This document shows, piece by piece, positions 22,619 to 34,191 of a stretch of 64,000 nt of DNA (its first letter is position 1; each line of letters starts with the position of its first letter). Origin of the DNA: Phytophthora sp. 'mugwort' (lineage: Eukaryota; Oomycota; Peronosporomycetes; Peronosporales; Peronosporaceae); NCBI GenBank assembly GCA_033558025.1, contig JAUCEF010000003.1:868001-932000 (forward strand), written 5' to 3'. Position numbers and translations under genes: made by a program. Below the pieces are notes generated by a model, which had not been told where the DNA came from, searched no databases, and was given only the letters and a program-made list of their open reading frames with translations.

Positions 22619-24735
22619 ATGGCGCGCGGCCGGAAACGAGCAATTGACCACGCTGTTGACGGAGCTGCTGTGGCTCAGTGTCTCCAAGCTAAATGGACGA
22701 ATGCAAGCACGAAGCGAACGTATCAGTCGAAAATAAAGGGCATGGTAGAGTGGCTTGCAGCGCATCACCCTGAAACAATTGACAGCTCCACGAAGTTGAT
22801 GCGTGTTCCCTCCCCAAAGATGCTGTTCTTGGGTTCTTTGGACACATTTGCAGCCCCGCACAGGCATGTGATCTCAACAACGTGTACGCAGACGAAGCTC
22901 CTAGTGCCCCCTTATCGGTGTCAAGTATCTGTGGCTACAGGAGCGCACTAGTATACACTTACCGCTCGAAGCTGATTTAGCTAGACACACAACTTGATAC
23001 TGAGCTGCATCGCGTTCTCGATGGCTACGAGAAGGTGATCAACAGCCTCATGAAGGGCGGCTCAAGAAAATCAACGAGGGCAAGCGCGACCTGAAGTCAA
23101 GTGGTTTTGAGCTGCTTGCACTGAAGCTGATGAAGGTCACTCCATCGCGCAAAGGCCAGGCCTTGGGTATGGTTCTGTTCGGTTGGAGCTATTTCGTCCT
23201 GATGTGGAATTTAATGAGCCGGTCAGAGTCAATAGATACGATAATGCTGCAGCATACGGAATGGACAGAAGACTGCCTCAGCACAGAGGAACAAAGGCAC
23301 AAGGGTGACCAAAAGGGCGCGGAGTAGTTTGGCAAGCACGTATACGCGAATCCCTCACACCCAGTGCCCAATCCTCGCGCTTGTTGTTCATCTTTTCTCC
23401 AGCTCAGAGCGAACGGTTACGGGAAAGCAACAACTTTTTTTTTATCGGTTCTGAAAACAAGAATTTGGCCGCACCCTGCACCCTGTTATTGCTGCTTTGG
23501 ATGAAGAGAAATTAGAGTCCTAGGGATCAACCCTACTGATATCTGCAAGGGCAGCAGTATACGCTCTTGGTCAAGTCAACGGCCCGCCAGTGTCTGTGTA
23601 TCTGCGCATGGGCCAAAGCCTTGGCAAGTTGGAATACCGGTATATTCACTTTGGCGAAGGAGAAGATCAACTATGCGGCAGAATGATTGCTTGCCTACCC
23701 TTCCATCAGAGTGCTTTGCAGTCCTGCCGCCGCATCCCCCCTCCCCCGCGTTGAGTGCAAAGTTGACAACCAAGTACTGGAATGAAATTGTAAGCGGGTA
23801 CTCAAGTTATCCATGCGGAGTTCAATCAGTCTTTCCTTTTCTATTGGCTTCAGTTATTCACCACGAACAGTATCTACGACATGTCCTCCCCCCAACCCAC
23901 CCGATCTTCAAAGCGAGAGTATTCTCCGCAAATACTCTACTGCAGCAGCTCCGCGGGCGACCGTACTGACGTTCGGGGAATCGCCGATTGTGGCCTTAAG
24001 GCGACCGGGATACCGGCACATTAGCAGTTGCTAAGCAAGTGAGCGACCTGCGAGAACAGGTCGCTGCGGTTCGTAGCGAGGTGAAAATCTACTGAAAACG
24101 AATATGTCAGAAAAGCTACCTAACGAAGTAGCGGCGAAGGTAGTGAGCGAGTTGCAGCAGCACTTTGTGGTTAATGGCGTCGCTCCTGTATCTCTGCGCG
24201 ATATTGATGAGAGAATTGGCGCATTGCGAGCCGACCAAGCCTCAGAAATCCGTCATGCAATTACCTCAGTCCACGGTTGTTGTGACGGTCCTTCTAGCAA
24301 CCTAAGCACCGAAGAAAATCAGTTCTGGAAATCATGGAATTGGGGCGACGGCCAAATCAGTCATTCCGTTCCAATTGATTGGGAATTTCCTGCTCGATCA
24401 AGTGCTAAGCTGATGTTCAATTTATTGTTTTTCGGCGACAAGGACACGGGTATTCGACCTTATAGATTAATTAGAAAACAGCATGACATCAAGCCGCAGC
24501 ACACATGCGGCACTCCCGTGTCCGCATTGTGATGCAGTACATGCAGAAACTCGCCAAAGAGTTCAGGGCTTTGCCAGACGGCGTGACTAACATCTCAGCG
24601 CTCGAATTGGAAGCTGCAGATCAAGTTTTCAGCGCCGTCTTTGGTATGATGCTCGTAAAGCTGTACACAGGGACTCCCAAACGAGCAGAAGATCTCTCGT
24701 TGGCACGCTATACAATCGACTTCGTAAGTTCCGTA
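22619..24735 (+). pseudogene. Crypton-type tyrosine-recombinase element relic
   Basis: From the ATG at 22619 (MARGRKRAID) the plus strand shows consecutive pieces of one long oomycete protein family that I associate with Crypton tyrosine recombinases. They are an N-terminal SAM-like block (KWTNASTKRTYQSKIKGMV), then LDGYEKVI (about 23015), then KVTPSRKGQALGMVLFGWS and MSRSESIDTIMLQH (23130-23327). Next come GVQSVFPFLLASV (about 23820) and the C-terminal PVSLRDIDERI...WNWGDGQISH and FGDKDTGIRPYRLI (24104-24532), then RHSRVRIVMQYMQ to about 24735. At least five frame changes or stops interrupt it. I could not confirm the catalytic R-H-R-Y set because the central part is too decayed. Confidence 0.6.
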
Positions 24736-24813
24736 AGAATTCGATACAAGATCATTGAATTCTCTCCGACTAATCAGAACGTGATATTCATTGTGATCTG
24801 ACTCCTATTACAA

Positions 24814-25955
24814 ATGCAGGCATTATATACATCGCAGTTGGATATGTGCTGTCAGAAGCAATTGACATGTCAGAAAAAACAATTTTCTGGGTCCAGGCCA
24901 ATTGCATTGCCGATGGGGTGCGATTCTTCGATCGCGGGCTTTTGTGTTAATAGTGGCAAGCATCTCGGCGCGCAGCAGCGACTTTACCTCTGGGATACGC
25001 CGTGAACATCAAGTGTTGCCTTTTACATTACGCAATGTTCAGGATCGTTTTCGCAGTGTAGATTCTGCAATTGAACGCGTGTGGTACTAAGTGGTGCAAC
25101 TACGAAGCGTGACTAATATCATGGACAACGAACCCACACTAGAGGAGATTTCTGCTGCCTTTCCTGAATCCCGACCTGTTCGTGGGAGGATGGAAACCCC
25201 GCCGGCAGCCTGTTTCTCAATATATCTGGCTGATACATCTTGTAAGCTGGACAAGACTAGGCAGTTTACGCATACTAGCTCCAAGCTTTGTATGTTAAGG
25301 AGCACTGAAAAAAGGACATCACATATGTACCATTGTTCGGAGTGTGTACGACAAGCGCAAACGAGGGTGAAACAACACGCTGGTTCTAGGTGGCGTCCGA
25401 AAAACCTGCAGTTTTTGTCTCCACTCGCACTTGTGGAAAGAGATAACCAATTGTTTTCACTAAAGCAACGCAACGCGTATCGGTGGAGCAGCAGCACTTA
25501 AATTTGACCCCAAAGCATGTGAGCTGTTTGACACACAGGTTGTTAAAACAACGACGTGCACCGTGTCTGGCTCTACGTCGGCATTATAGTTGTGGAGCCA
25601 AGATCAGTGACATCGAAGACGGAACGCCTATTTCGTGTCAATACTGAATCTGCTTCATGCGCCCATTGTTCAACACGTGAGCAGAGACAAAATCCCTGCA
25701 GTCACCTTCTTACAGCTCCGTTACCTGCAGAAAATTCCACGCATTTGATGGAAAAAATCTATTTCACGCTGCCTACACAGTCGACCAACTCGAATTGTCG
25801 TTCAGCAAGGCTAAGACTGAAATACCCCTCAAGTGTGATCTTGTCCTGGAGGCTACCGTTGCCTCCCCCCAACAATGTACCGGCAAGAGGACCATCTCGC
25901 CTCGCTGAGGTTGCGAGAAAGAGCAACTGACGATGCTTTGTGGACCTGGTGAAAG
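24814..25955 (+). pseudogene. MULE transposase C-terminal relic with SWIM-like zinc finger
   Basis: Pieces on the plus strand resemble the C-terminal part of Mutator-like transposases. At about 25655-25710, CAHC followed by NPCSHLL fits a SWIM finger (CxC...CxH). At about 25815-25870, KTEIPLKCDLVLEATV matches the block that follows it in oomycete MULEs. Frames at 25091-25501 and 25556-25930 are separate and interrupted. The catalytic DDE domain was not found; 24814-25090 is only weakly assigned. Confidence 0.45.
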
Positions 25956-26016
25956 TGTGTGATGGATTTGTGGTCCTTTGTGAGAATGTGTGATGGATTT
26001 GTGGCCCATGGTGATA
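25940..26016 (+). repeat. Short tandem duplication
   Basis: GTGTGATGGATTTGTGG occurs twice, about 32 bp apart, with related flanks (GTCCTTTGTGAGAAT and CCCATGGTGATAA). It is a small two-copy direct repeat with no other feature. Confidence 0.6.
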
Positions 26017-29000
26017 AAGCTCCCGCAATAACATAGCTAGACTTCATAGGAAAGATTTATGTCCTATTTATTTTAAAACTTGCACAGCAGCATCGCTGTA
26101 GTTCACAGTTCCTGTGCGTCCCTGCCCTCCAAAAACACATCTTGCCACCCTTCTTACCGGACTCGCACACTTCCTCCAGTTCTACTTCCTTCCGATCCAA
26201 GTGCGAATGACCGAACACCGTGCACTCTCGCTACCTCAGCAATGCATGCACCAGCAATTGTCTGGCGGAAGACAAACATGTTCAACGCGTTGGTATATAC
26301 ATACTAATAGAATTGGGCCGGGACTATCTTGTTCACCTTCGCCTCACGAAGAATCGTCCGCGAGCAACTGAGGGCTGCTGTCATCAATTACGCACAATAG
26401 TTCGTGCTTCGGAGGTGCATGTTGTGCACGACGGTCGCAAAGGTGAGCTAGATTGCCGATTGGCTGGGAATTTGGGACTGTCTGTAAACTCAATACGTCG
26501 TAATCTGTAGCATTAATTCCGCATTTACTGGTAAAGCGAAGCTCATATCGAAACAGGGTGATATCGCCGTTCAAAGCTTGTTCGACGCACTGTACTCGCT
26601 CCAGGTAATTCGCCTGGTCTTAAGTGCATGTAAAGTAGGCGCACAGTAGGCTCACTAATTAGGATTGCGTTTTGGTTGGTTTGGGCGTGGCAAATGTTTT
26701 TAAGCTTACGTGCTTTTTATTTTGTGTTTTCAAGGCGGATACAAGAAAGCCGCCCAAATTTGATAGGAATTCAATAGTTATCCTCGGACTGTGTGCTCGT
26801 GTGCTTGCACTCATCTACAGTTCACCCTCGCCAATTTAATAGCTGGGGAACCTAGTAAATCATTATACCTAATAATTTGTATCACGAACCGACTTCGCTC
26901 CCTATGGTTGTTTGTATGCTCCGTTCCAGCTCTGATAGCTAATAAGTTGTACATAATACGAATAGCTTCCATCGAAGATATGGGTTCCCTGTAGCCGTGA
27001 TAGCCGACATAGAACCCAGGGGTTGCCAAGCAGCTCTGCGTTCTCATTTACAAACTCTACTGCGAACGTGCAGGACTGGTTAGGCGCCGAGAGCGAGCTA
27101 TTGGCCTGAAGTTGCACCGCAACAGAAACATAAAAGAAGGTTATACTAAAATTTTACTTAAGATCAAAATAACGTTCGGTACTACAACTGTATGTCACGG
27201 AGAGAGCTCGGCGTTTCACTGTTTCGTCTGCTAGTCAATTTAATTAATGGTTTTTCCTATAAAATGCGCGGGTTGTCAACACATCATGTATTGTGCGTTG
27301 CACCTGATTTGCCGATCATGGTCATGGGAATTGTGTCGCGGTCTAAAATCGAAAGTTAGCGTAAAGCGCAAACTTAAATCTGAAGCGGGTAGGGGAGAGG
27401 ACGACTGGTGCCTGGTCCTTATCAGCCAAGTCGGCTTGCTCTCATTCGGTAAAGCGCCTCCGAGACCCCAGGTACTAACGTTGGCAGCGCTGGCGCTGTT
27501 ACCGTGGCTTACAGCTTGGATTTAATCTGCTACAGGTACTGCCAGCACCGTCTGAAGACCCGGGTGACATGCCTCATTTTTGGAAGCTGCTTGTGGAAAA
27601 TAGTAGGTGATCCAGCACTTGTTTAACGCCTTGCCTGTACTTCTTCAGAGCTAACATATTATTTGGCGCTATTTTACGATCTTATAAATACGGTCTAAGT
27701 GATTGAAGCCTTTTGGTCCATGCGGCGCGCCAACGAGGCAGGGACAGCCACCACCAACTTGCCCTTGCCTGCTCCGGAGTACAGCAACGCCTCAAGCCTA
27801 CAGCTGTTTCAATTGCCTGCGTGAAGCTGTCGTCATTGCTCCATACCTGTTGGCTATCTGCGGCTAGTCTAAGCAGAGCAGCATTATTGGGAGGTATGTG
27901 TGGGGTGAATGGCTACATTATACGAACGATGCAAACGCTCTGACCTGTCAATATGGTATTGTCTAATAGGAAGATTCTTGAGCCTCCCAGTTGCATTACT
28001 CTTGATCTGGTAGTGAATATCGGTGAGAAAATGGCAAACTGTCACACAAGTCACGGTGCTGTTACTGCAACGCAGCTTGTCGTTGATGAAGGATACCATG
28101 TCTCTAGAGAGAAGGTGAAACGAATTGCCTAGCAAAAACCCGATATCGAGTGGGGCGTTGACGCGCCGATCATGCTTAAGCCACCAACAACGCCACCCAG
28201 GTGCAATACAGAGGAGTTGTCTGGTGATGAGAGCGCTCTTCGCCAGCAATTGACACGGCTCTGGCAATTGGCTTCGCGACGCAGAACTGGGTAAGCTACT
28301 GCATATGTAACCAAAACTCTGATCGGATGCGACAGTATAATAACTTACGCGTGTTGTTCTCGGTACTGTTTTTTAGGCAATCTGCTTTTAAGCTAGAGCT
28401 GTTCATATACGTCAGTCGTGTTGGTCAGAACTCATCGCTGCGACGTGCAACTCAGGCTAGTGTAGCCTTGGATGCAGCTCAAATCGAGAATCATCTAGCA
28501 GAGCAAGGGACTGCTGATGACGTTGGGCCAGCATCACGTGCATACTGGGCAACTAGTCAAGCGCGACAGCCGGAGGGGTCCACGCTTAGTGCTCCAACAA
28601 GCACTACATTTTCCCAGCTGCAGTATATCAACCAGGCGCAGCGGCGCATCTATGCAACGACCCACTCAACCAACAGTGACGCTGAGTTTGCCACCAAAAC
28701 GGGGGACAATTCCTATAGAGCTACATCTTGGTGACCTAGGTTATGCACTTGAACTTCCAGCGTACTCCTTACGGCCACCGTTTCGTCAAGCGTTAAAGGT
28801 TGATCTACCTAGCGAGAACATGGAGGATGTTGACCATAACGAACAATAAACACCATTTTTGCTCACCATGCATTGGCTTTACTATCGTCTATCAGAGGAC
28901 GCTAACTGAAGAACGTTTCGTGATTGAGTTGATGCAGCCCATAACCACAGTGGTGATACAAGTTGTGGCCCACCTGCTCTTGTCCTCGTGTGCACTCGAC

Positions 29001-29089
29001 CAGAGCTACATCGAGGGTTCTTTTGGCGTCGTAGCGGAATGCCATCGGCGCGCGACGACTGATCCATCGCTTGAGAAGCGAAAATCCAA
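26017..29089. other. Unassigned 3-kb stretch
   Basis: Several modest frames are present. The most open are 28327-28734 and 28517-28849 on the plus strand (the second with SLPPKRGTIPIELHLG and LRPPFRQALKVDLP) and a piece at about 28060-28290 containing APIMLKPPTTPPR. I do not recognise them. Their position among relics suggests another decayed transposon protein read across frames. Confidence 0.3.
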
Positions 29090-29091
29090 CT

Positions 29092-29960
29092 TCTGTAGGA
29101 TTCAGCTGTGAGAATACGGCGGCAGAAAAAACAAAAGAGCGCCTTGAGAATGCACAAGCTTCTCGATCTTCTGATACATATGTATCTTCGCGTTGTCCAG
29201 GATAACTATTGATCTAGAGGATTATTCACACATCAGGAAAGTTAGGAACCAAAAACAATAAAATAAAATAAAATCAAAGTTTCGTACCTGGGCAAGGGCC
29301 ACGGATTCAAATATGGCGCAATCTTCTCGGCGAAAACTTGATGAAATCGAATCCGGTCGAACGTTCCTTCTGTTGAGTCCCATGAAAAGAACCCGCTGAC
29401 GTCGAAGGCAGCCAAAACCGATAGTCTTTCACCACGACTGAAAGGTAGGGTAACGATGGCTGGAATGTTTTGGCGGGACCATGCATAGCGATGAAGGGCG
29501 TCTCCCGTCCTTGGGGGGACGTCTCATCGAGGAAGACAAGCTGATCTGGACCGTAATAAATCGGGTCGAAGAAGACGGCAGATTGTTGGAGTAGACGTGT
29601 TCACAAGCGCCTTTGAACTTTGCCATGACTGCTTCCTGTAGCTCTTCCAGATAAAAACAAGGGTTCACTTTCATGTACTCTTCTACAAACTCTACCGCCG
29701 GTGCCGACCACCTGGCAGACAAGCAGGTAGGTTTCTTCGGAAGCACATTTTCGTTTTTCTTGAAGAGACAATGCCAACGGAAGCACATTTCCGTTTTTCT
29801 TGAAGAGACAATGCCAACGGAAGCACATTTCCGTTTTTCTTGAAGAGACAATGCCAACGTTCAATGGAACGCACCGAAACACCTAGCACAGCGGCTACTA
29901 GTGTCATCTCTACGTCATATTGTATACAAGTACAACAGCGCGCCAACGCAAATCTACCGA
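29092..29960 (-). pseudogene. DDE_3 (IS630/Tc1-related) transposase relic
   Basis: Read on the minus strand: an HTH near 29930-29870 (MTLVAAVLGVSVRSIERW); a linker carrying a 40-bp triplication; WSAPAVEFVEEYMKVNP (about 29695); a DET-type first catalytic region near 29550-29510; SIVILDNAKIH (about 29205-29175) with the second Asp; and LFFLPPYSHS (about 29130-29100), which corresponds to the FLPPYSPxLNPIE block. Frameshifts, the tandem repeat and stops disrupt it. The order and spacing of motifs make the family assignment good. Confidence 0.7.
29739..29858. repeat. Three tandem copies of a 40-bp unit
   Basis: Units start at 29739, 29779 and 29819 (GGAAGCACATTTCCGTTTTT...GCCAAC). The first unit differs from the others by TT for TC at one position. 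The unit encodes part of RWHCLFKKNGNV of the DDE_3 transposase. At 40 bp it is not a multiple of three, so all three frames read the same peptide in turn. Confidence 0.9.
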
Positions 29961-30535
29961 CACTGTCATATCTTGAGTAGGAAGCTGTCAAAGTCGAAAC
30001 TGAGAATGCATAGGCTGAGTCGCGACTTAGCCCCAACGAGCGTGAATGGCGGGTAGCCACCCGCTATTCCGCGATATTTTATGTAACTAGCGAAGTTTAG
30101 ACGGCGTGACCGCCACCGTTATACGCGATGTAGCCAACTTTAAAGCTGGGCTAATTTCCGATTGGAATGTCTCACAGCGTTCTAATATTCGCGAAAATAG
30201 GTTCGTGCCCGCCAAAACTGAAAGCACAATAAAACTTGTTATTTAAGATATCTATATTTTCGCAGATTTCTCAATCAAAAGGCGTTTGTCCCTCTTTATT
30301 TCTGTGACAACCAATCAGATGGCTTATGAGTTGCAAACTGATTTTGTTATTATATGGCGAGGCCGAGATCTGTATGACTATCCGACAGCGCATAAATTGA
30401 GTATTATGTTTTCTGATTACCGATTCATATGTAGTAGTTCCGAACACGAATTCAGAACGACACCTATGCTTTCCACTTAATACAACTCGCTTTTTCTGCC
30501 TAAAAGTTCTGATAGCGTAACAATATAACTGCACT
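29961..30535. other. Intergenic, AT-rich
   Basis: Nothing recognised. It separates the transposase relic from the 3' end of the PIMT gene. Confidence 0.4.
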
Positions 30536-31353
30536 TTAGCATGTAGCATTCAAACTAGAGCTACAGCCCGTGTGCTGTCGCACAAGCGGAACGTACGACA
30601 CTCCCATCAACTCGCGCTTCGTGAACGTTTCCTTGTCCATACGTTGAATCTCCAACATCATTTGACCCGCCCCTTGTTCACCTACCGGCACGACGAGCCT
30701 CCCTCCCTCCGCCAGTTGGTCCATCAGTGCTTGCGGCGGCTCAACCGCAGCAGCCCCCACATGAATAAAGTGGAACGGAGCTTGGTTGGGCAATCCCATC
30801 CATCCGTCAGCCCCTGTCAGTACCAAACACACAACGATCAGCCACTCACCGCTCACCAATCTGTACAACTCGACGTACGCTCGACAAATACGGTGCCTCT
30901 GCGAATCAGGTCCCCGTCGCCGTGTTCAATGTTCTTCTTAGCCAATTCCGCCAATTGTGGGATGCATTCGATGCCAAACACTTTGCCCCCTTGCTGATCC
31001 ACGAGGTGCCCCAGACACGCCGTCAAGTAACCCGATCCGGCGCCGACGTCCAGCACTCTAGGGTGCTCAATGTTCTGTATGGCTACAGCTGCCAGCTCCA
31101 ACGCGTACGCGTGCATGTGTGGCGCCGATATCGTCTGTCCATAACCGAGTCTCTGAGGCGCGTCCTGATACGCCTGGGCGAGCGACGTTGACCGAAGAGC
31201 CTCGGGGTTATCATTCTCGCCCGCTGTCGTCACGTACTGCGCGCGGTCCGTGGCCTTCATGGCTCGGATCACGCGCTGCGACTGGACAATTCCAGCGCGA
31301 GTCAAATTGTCCACCAACGCGTCGTTGGATAGCGCGCTGCACCGCCACGCCAT
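30536..31353 (-). CDS. PCMT1: Protein-L-isoaspartate O-methyltransferase (PIMT), two exons
   Basis: Exon 1 is 31353-30879 and exon 2 is 30813-30536, joined across a 65-nt intron (GTACGT...CTGACAG, 30878-30814) that splits an Arg codon. The 250-residue product starts MAWRC, as eukaryotic PIMTs do, and shows LVDNLTRAGIV, QTISAPHMHAYALELA, the SAM motif VLDVGAGSGYLTACLGHLV, then HFIHVGAAA and GGRLVVPVG. It repairs isoaspartyl residues by SAM-dependent methylation, normally in the cytosol. The open frame continues upstream of the ATG (to 31428) without another ATG. The gene lies back to back with the TPR gene (226 bp between starts), so promoters are probably shared. Length matches the family (~225-250). 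Confidence 0.92.
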
Positions 31354-31578
31354 GATCAGCAGCAGCGTCAGAGGAAGAAAACAATTCTTCTTCACGGTTG
31401 ACAACAGCACTCTCTCTCTGTTCTTCAACCTGAACTGTAGGCGAAGCTAGAATTGATGTATATACACAATTTAATATTCTCTAGGATTCACCGGACTGGT
31501 TGACAAGATTTTAAGGTTTGCACGAAGGGTCAATGGTCAAGAGCTCAATACTATTGAGTCAATAGTGCAAAGTTTGGC

Positions 31579-32544
31579 ATGGGCAAGAGCAAGCTCAAGC
31601 AGCAGCTCAAGCGCCAGCAGCGCGATGTTCTGACGTCGACGTCGTCGGGATCCGCTGCCACCGAAACCTCAAAATCGAGCAAGAAGCACAAGGCCCAGAA
31701 ATCGACTGGAGAGGCCGAGAACGAGGTGGAAATTGACACGCTAAGCTTCGACGATGCGTTCTCGGCCGGTTTGGCTTTTGAGCAGCTTGAATCGTATGAT
31801 GGAGCGCTGGCAGCTTTCCAGCGGGCGGTCAAGTGTCAGCCAACTCATCTGGGGGCGCTTACGCACCTGGCAGACATTTATTCTGCTGCTGGACAACCGG
31901 ACGAGGCACTCAAGTGCTACGAGCAGGCGAGCGAGCTGGAGGACGGCAAAAAGGACGCTTCGGTTTGGTTCCGTCTGGGCTTGGCTCATTCTGCAACAGA
32001 GCAGCAGATAAAGGCCACGAGGGCTTACAAGAAGTCGATGAAAATCAATGCCGAGACGCTGGAATCCATGAAAGATGCAGACGACGAGGACGTTGTGGCA
32101 TTGAGGAAGGCGTACGGTGTCACGCTCGCGGCACTTGCTGAAGCCTTCGGTGAACTTGGAGATCTGGACTCGGCGGTGGAGGTGTTTGCAGATGCTGTCG
32201 CGAAGTTCCCGCAGAATGCGAACATGCATTTTAATCTGGCTAACATGCTCATGGCGAGGAGTGGAAGTATCGGTGAGAATGCTTTTGATTCGGAGGTGGC
32301 TCAAAGCTTGGAGAGAGCGGTGAAGCTTAGCCCGGATACGCGCGACTTCGTTGAAGATCTGGCCGGGTATTTGGAGCAGCATGACCAGCAGTTAGATAGA
32401 GTGCGTGAACTGAAGGCGATGGCTGAAAAGCTGCAACCTGTCGAGAGAGAAAATGAACAGAAGGAAGTGGAAGATTACGAGGAAGCGAAGGGAGATGGTA
32501 GTGACGATAACGAGGAAGAAGAGAGCGACGAAGAGGGGAAATGA
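31579..32544 (+). CDS. TPR-repeat protein with acidic tail (321 aa)
   Basis: A lysine-rich start (GKSKLKQQLKRQQRD) is followed by TPR units. Clear ones are near residues 60-95 (AFEQLESYDGALAAFQRAVKCQP) and 96-130 (LTHLADIYSAAGQPDEALKCYEQA), with others near 135-165 and 195-240. The last ~30 residues are almost all Glu/Asp. Single exon. TPRs mediate protein binding; the partner is unknown. The gene is convergent with the 463-residue membrane protein gene, the stops being only about 60 bp apart. A chaperone-adaptor or nuclear role is possible because of the charged ends, but cannot be shown. Confidence 0.88.
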   Translation: MGKSKLKQQLKRQQRDVLTSTSSGSAATETSKSSKKHKAQKSTGEAENEVEIDTLSFDDAFSAGLAFEQLESYDGALAAFQRAVKCQPTHLGALTHLADIYSAAGQPDEALKCYEQASELEDGKKDASVWFRLGLAHSATEQQIKATRAYKKSMKINAETLESMKDADDEDVVALRKAYGVTLAALAEAFGELGDLDSAVEVFADAVAKFPQNANMHFNLANMLMARSGSIGENAFDSEVAQSLERAVKLSPDTRDFVEDLAGYLEQHDQQLDRVRELKAMAEKLQPVERENEQKEVEDYEEAKGDGSDDNEEEESDEEGK

Positions 32545-32605
32545 GTGTGGACAGAAGAATAGATTAGAGAGAAAAATACGAAGCGACCCGCATGTTCAAG
32601 TCACC

Positions 32606-33997
32606 TCAAACTATGTCGGGCCTTGACTTATCATCATCGTCGAAGGCTTCGTACTTGAGACGACGAAGCGTGTATCTACGCTGGCGAGTTAGCACGTCCA
32701 AAACGGGTTTGTTGCGTTTGAACGCGCTTAACCAATCGACGGCCAGCTTACTTACCGCATTTGCAGCAGAATTATCAACACTGGCTGCTGCTTGTGCCAC
32801 TCGAGCTTTGGCTTCGCGTCGCAGTTCCTTGTAATTCTTTGTCCTGTACAGCTGCGTCCACCGGTTCGCTACCAGCTTCAAGTCCAAGTCTTGTGATAGT
32901 CCTCGCGATAGCTTCGATTTCATACCGCCACTCTCAAGCAAAAGCACCAACGCCATCGCTGCTTTGTAGTCCTCGTCCGCGCCGTCAAAATGCGACAGTA
33001 AACTGCGCAAGTCGCCTCGAAGCACATGTGCCTCAATAGCTTCTCGTGATTGCAGCGGTGCAAACTTCACAGCGATATCACAGGCACGCAACGCATGTTG
33101 CGTAGCCGTCACGTCGTGCTCAGATTTAACGACACGCCGTGAGAGAGTCGAGCATAAGTGCAGCCCAGTCCGCACATGTTCCGGGACCTGTTGCTGTGAT
33201 GATAGAGCTGTCGGGTTTGAAACAGGATCGGAATGTCCATTGCTACTGATATCTGCAAGCTTGTCGACACCATTATCACTGATAATGCTGTTCTCGGTGG
33301 TCGTCGATCGCCACGTTACCATCGAAAATGCCCACGACGAGGCTGAGTACACCACTGCAAGTTGCGCCAGATACGCGATCACCAAGCCGGCCAGCACGAA
33401 TGTGTACGCTCGATGCCTCACCTTTTCTTTGCGAAGCCACCTCCTCGTCTCTGGGTGCGCTGGGGTGTCAATAGCACAGCCAAATCTTTTGCGGAAGGCG
33501 GCATCAGCGTGTCGGTAGTGCTTCTCCCACCTGCGTTTGTCCTCGTTGGACTTCCACCACCTCGAGTCGTCGTATAAAACCTCCTCCTGCTGCTCGTCAC
33601 TCTCCGCTGCCTCACCCTTCTCCTGATACTGTTCAAAGTGCTCTTCACCGCTGGCTTCGTCTCCTTCTTCCTCGCTCATCTCCTCATCGTAATCAATTTC
33701 CGACGGCACGTAGTCGCTCTCATCGTCATTGTCCGAATCCCCGAATGTCATGAGACGAAATGCAGTTCGAATTCTCCGTCTTGGCGGCGTTGGGGGATCA
33801 AGTAGGACTTCTCCCAGCTGTTGGGCGTCCGACTCAAACGGTTGGCGCTGCGCTGCCACCAGCTGATGCCGCTTAAAATCCAACGACGTGGTGGGAACTG
33901 CAGGATTGCGGCGACGCCAGGCGTCTCCTCTGCTGGGCCGATAGTGCCGCCTACTACCGCCGCCGGAGGTGGTTGTTGCGGTCGTGAATGACAGCAT
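32606..33997 (-). CDS. Predicted single-pass membrane protein of unknown function (463 aa)
   Basis: The frame is open from 34099, but the first ATG is at 33997 (MLSFTTATTT). The N-terminal ~100 residues are basic; an acidic low-complexity stretch follows (DSDNDDESDYVPSE...EEEGDEASGEEH). A conserved-looking block WWKSNEDKRRWEKHYRHADAAFRKRFG comes next, then one hydrophobic span (about residues 202-223, VLAGLVIAYLAQLAVVY). The C-terminal half is helical, with TPR-like features (ALRACDIAVKFAPLQ). It is head to head with the SERF-like gene (194 bp between ATGs). No known domain was recognised. Coding quality is good. Confidence 0.8.
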   Translation of the reverse strand: MLSFTTATTTSGGGSRRHYRPSRGDAWRRRNPAVPTTSLDFKRHQLVAAQRQPFESDAQQLGEVLLDPPTPPRRRIRTAFRLMTFGDSDNDDESDYVPSEIDYDEEMSEEEGDEASGEEHFEQYQEKGEAAESDEQQEEVLYDDSRWWKSNEDKRRWEKHYRHADAAFRKRFGCAIDTPAHPETRRWLRKEKVRHRAYTFVLAGLVIAYLAQLAVVYSASSWAFSMVTWRSTTTENSIISDNGVDKLADISSNGHSDPVSNPTALSSQQQVPEHVRTGLHLCSTLSRRVVKSEHDVTATQHALRACDIAVKFAPLQSREAIEAHVLRGDLRSLLSHFDGADEDYKAAMALVLLLESGGMKSKLSRGLSQDLDLKLVANRWTQLYRTKNYKELRREAKARVAQAAASVDNSAANAVSKLAVDWLSAFKRNKPVLDVLTRQRRYTLRRLKYEAFDDDDKSRPDIV

Positions 33998-34135
33998 GCG
34001 TCCGTTGTTGATGCGTTTCTCGCTTGACCCGCTACCACATGCGACACGTAGTTTATTATTAACCAATGCGAACAGCAGAAATGAACGTTCTCTGGCCAAT
34101 CATAGTAGAGGCAAAACGTCGCGGCCAAGGCGTCG

Positions 34136-34151
34136 GCTCATTTCACAATTT
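34136..34151 (+). promoter_or_regulatory. Oomycete core promoter (Inr + FPR)
   Basis: GCTCATTTCACAATTT agrees at every position with the oomycete consensus GCTCATTYYNCAWTTT (initiator plus flanking promoter region). It ends 40 bp before the ATG of the SERF-like gene, the expected distance. Confidence 0.85.
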
Positions 34152-34191
34152 CTTCGAGAAGGAAGTCCGAGTGGAGGTCGAGAGCGCAGCG

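Noticed and set aside
29739..29858. CRISPR-like tandem array
   Set aside because: Units are directly adjacent with no spacers, lie in a transposase frame, and the window is eukaryotic.
31741..32382. Minus-strand open frame of 213 codons
   Set aside because: Antisense to the TPR gene; shadow frame.
32606..34099. Start of the membrane protein at 34099
   Set aside because: That position is TTG; the first ATG in frame is at 33997, which also leaves room for the divergent SERF promoter.
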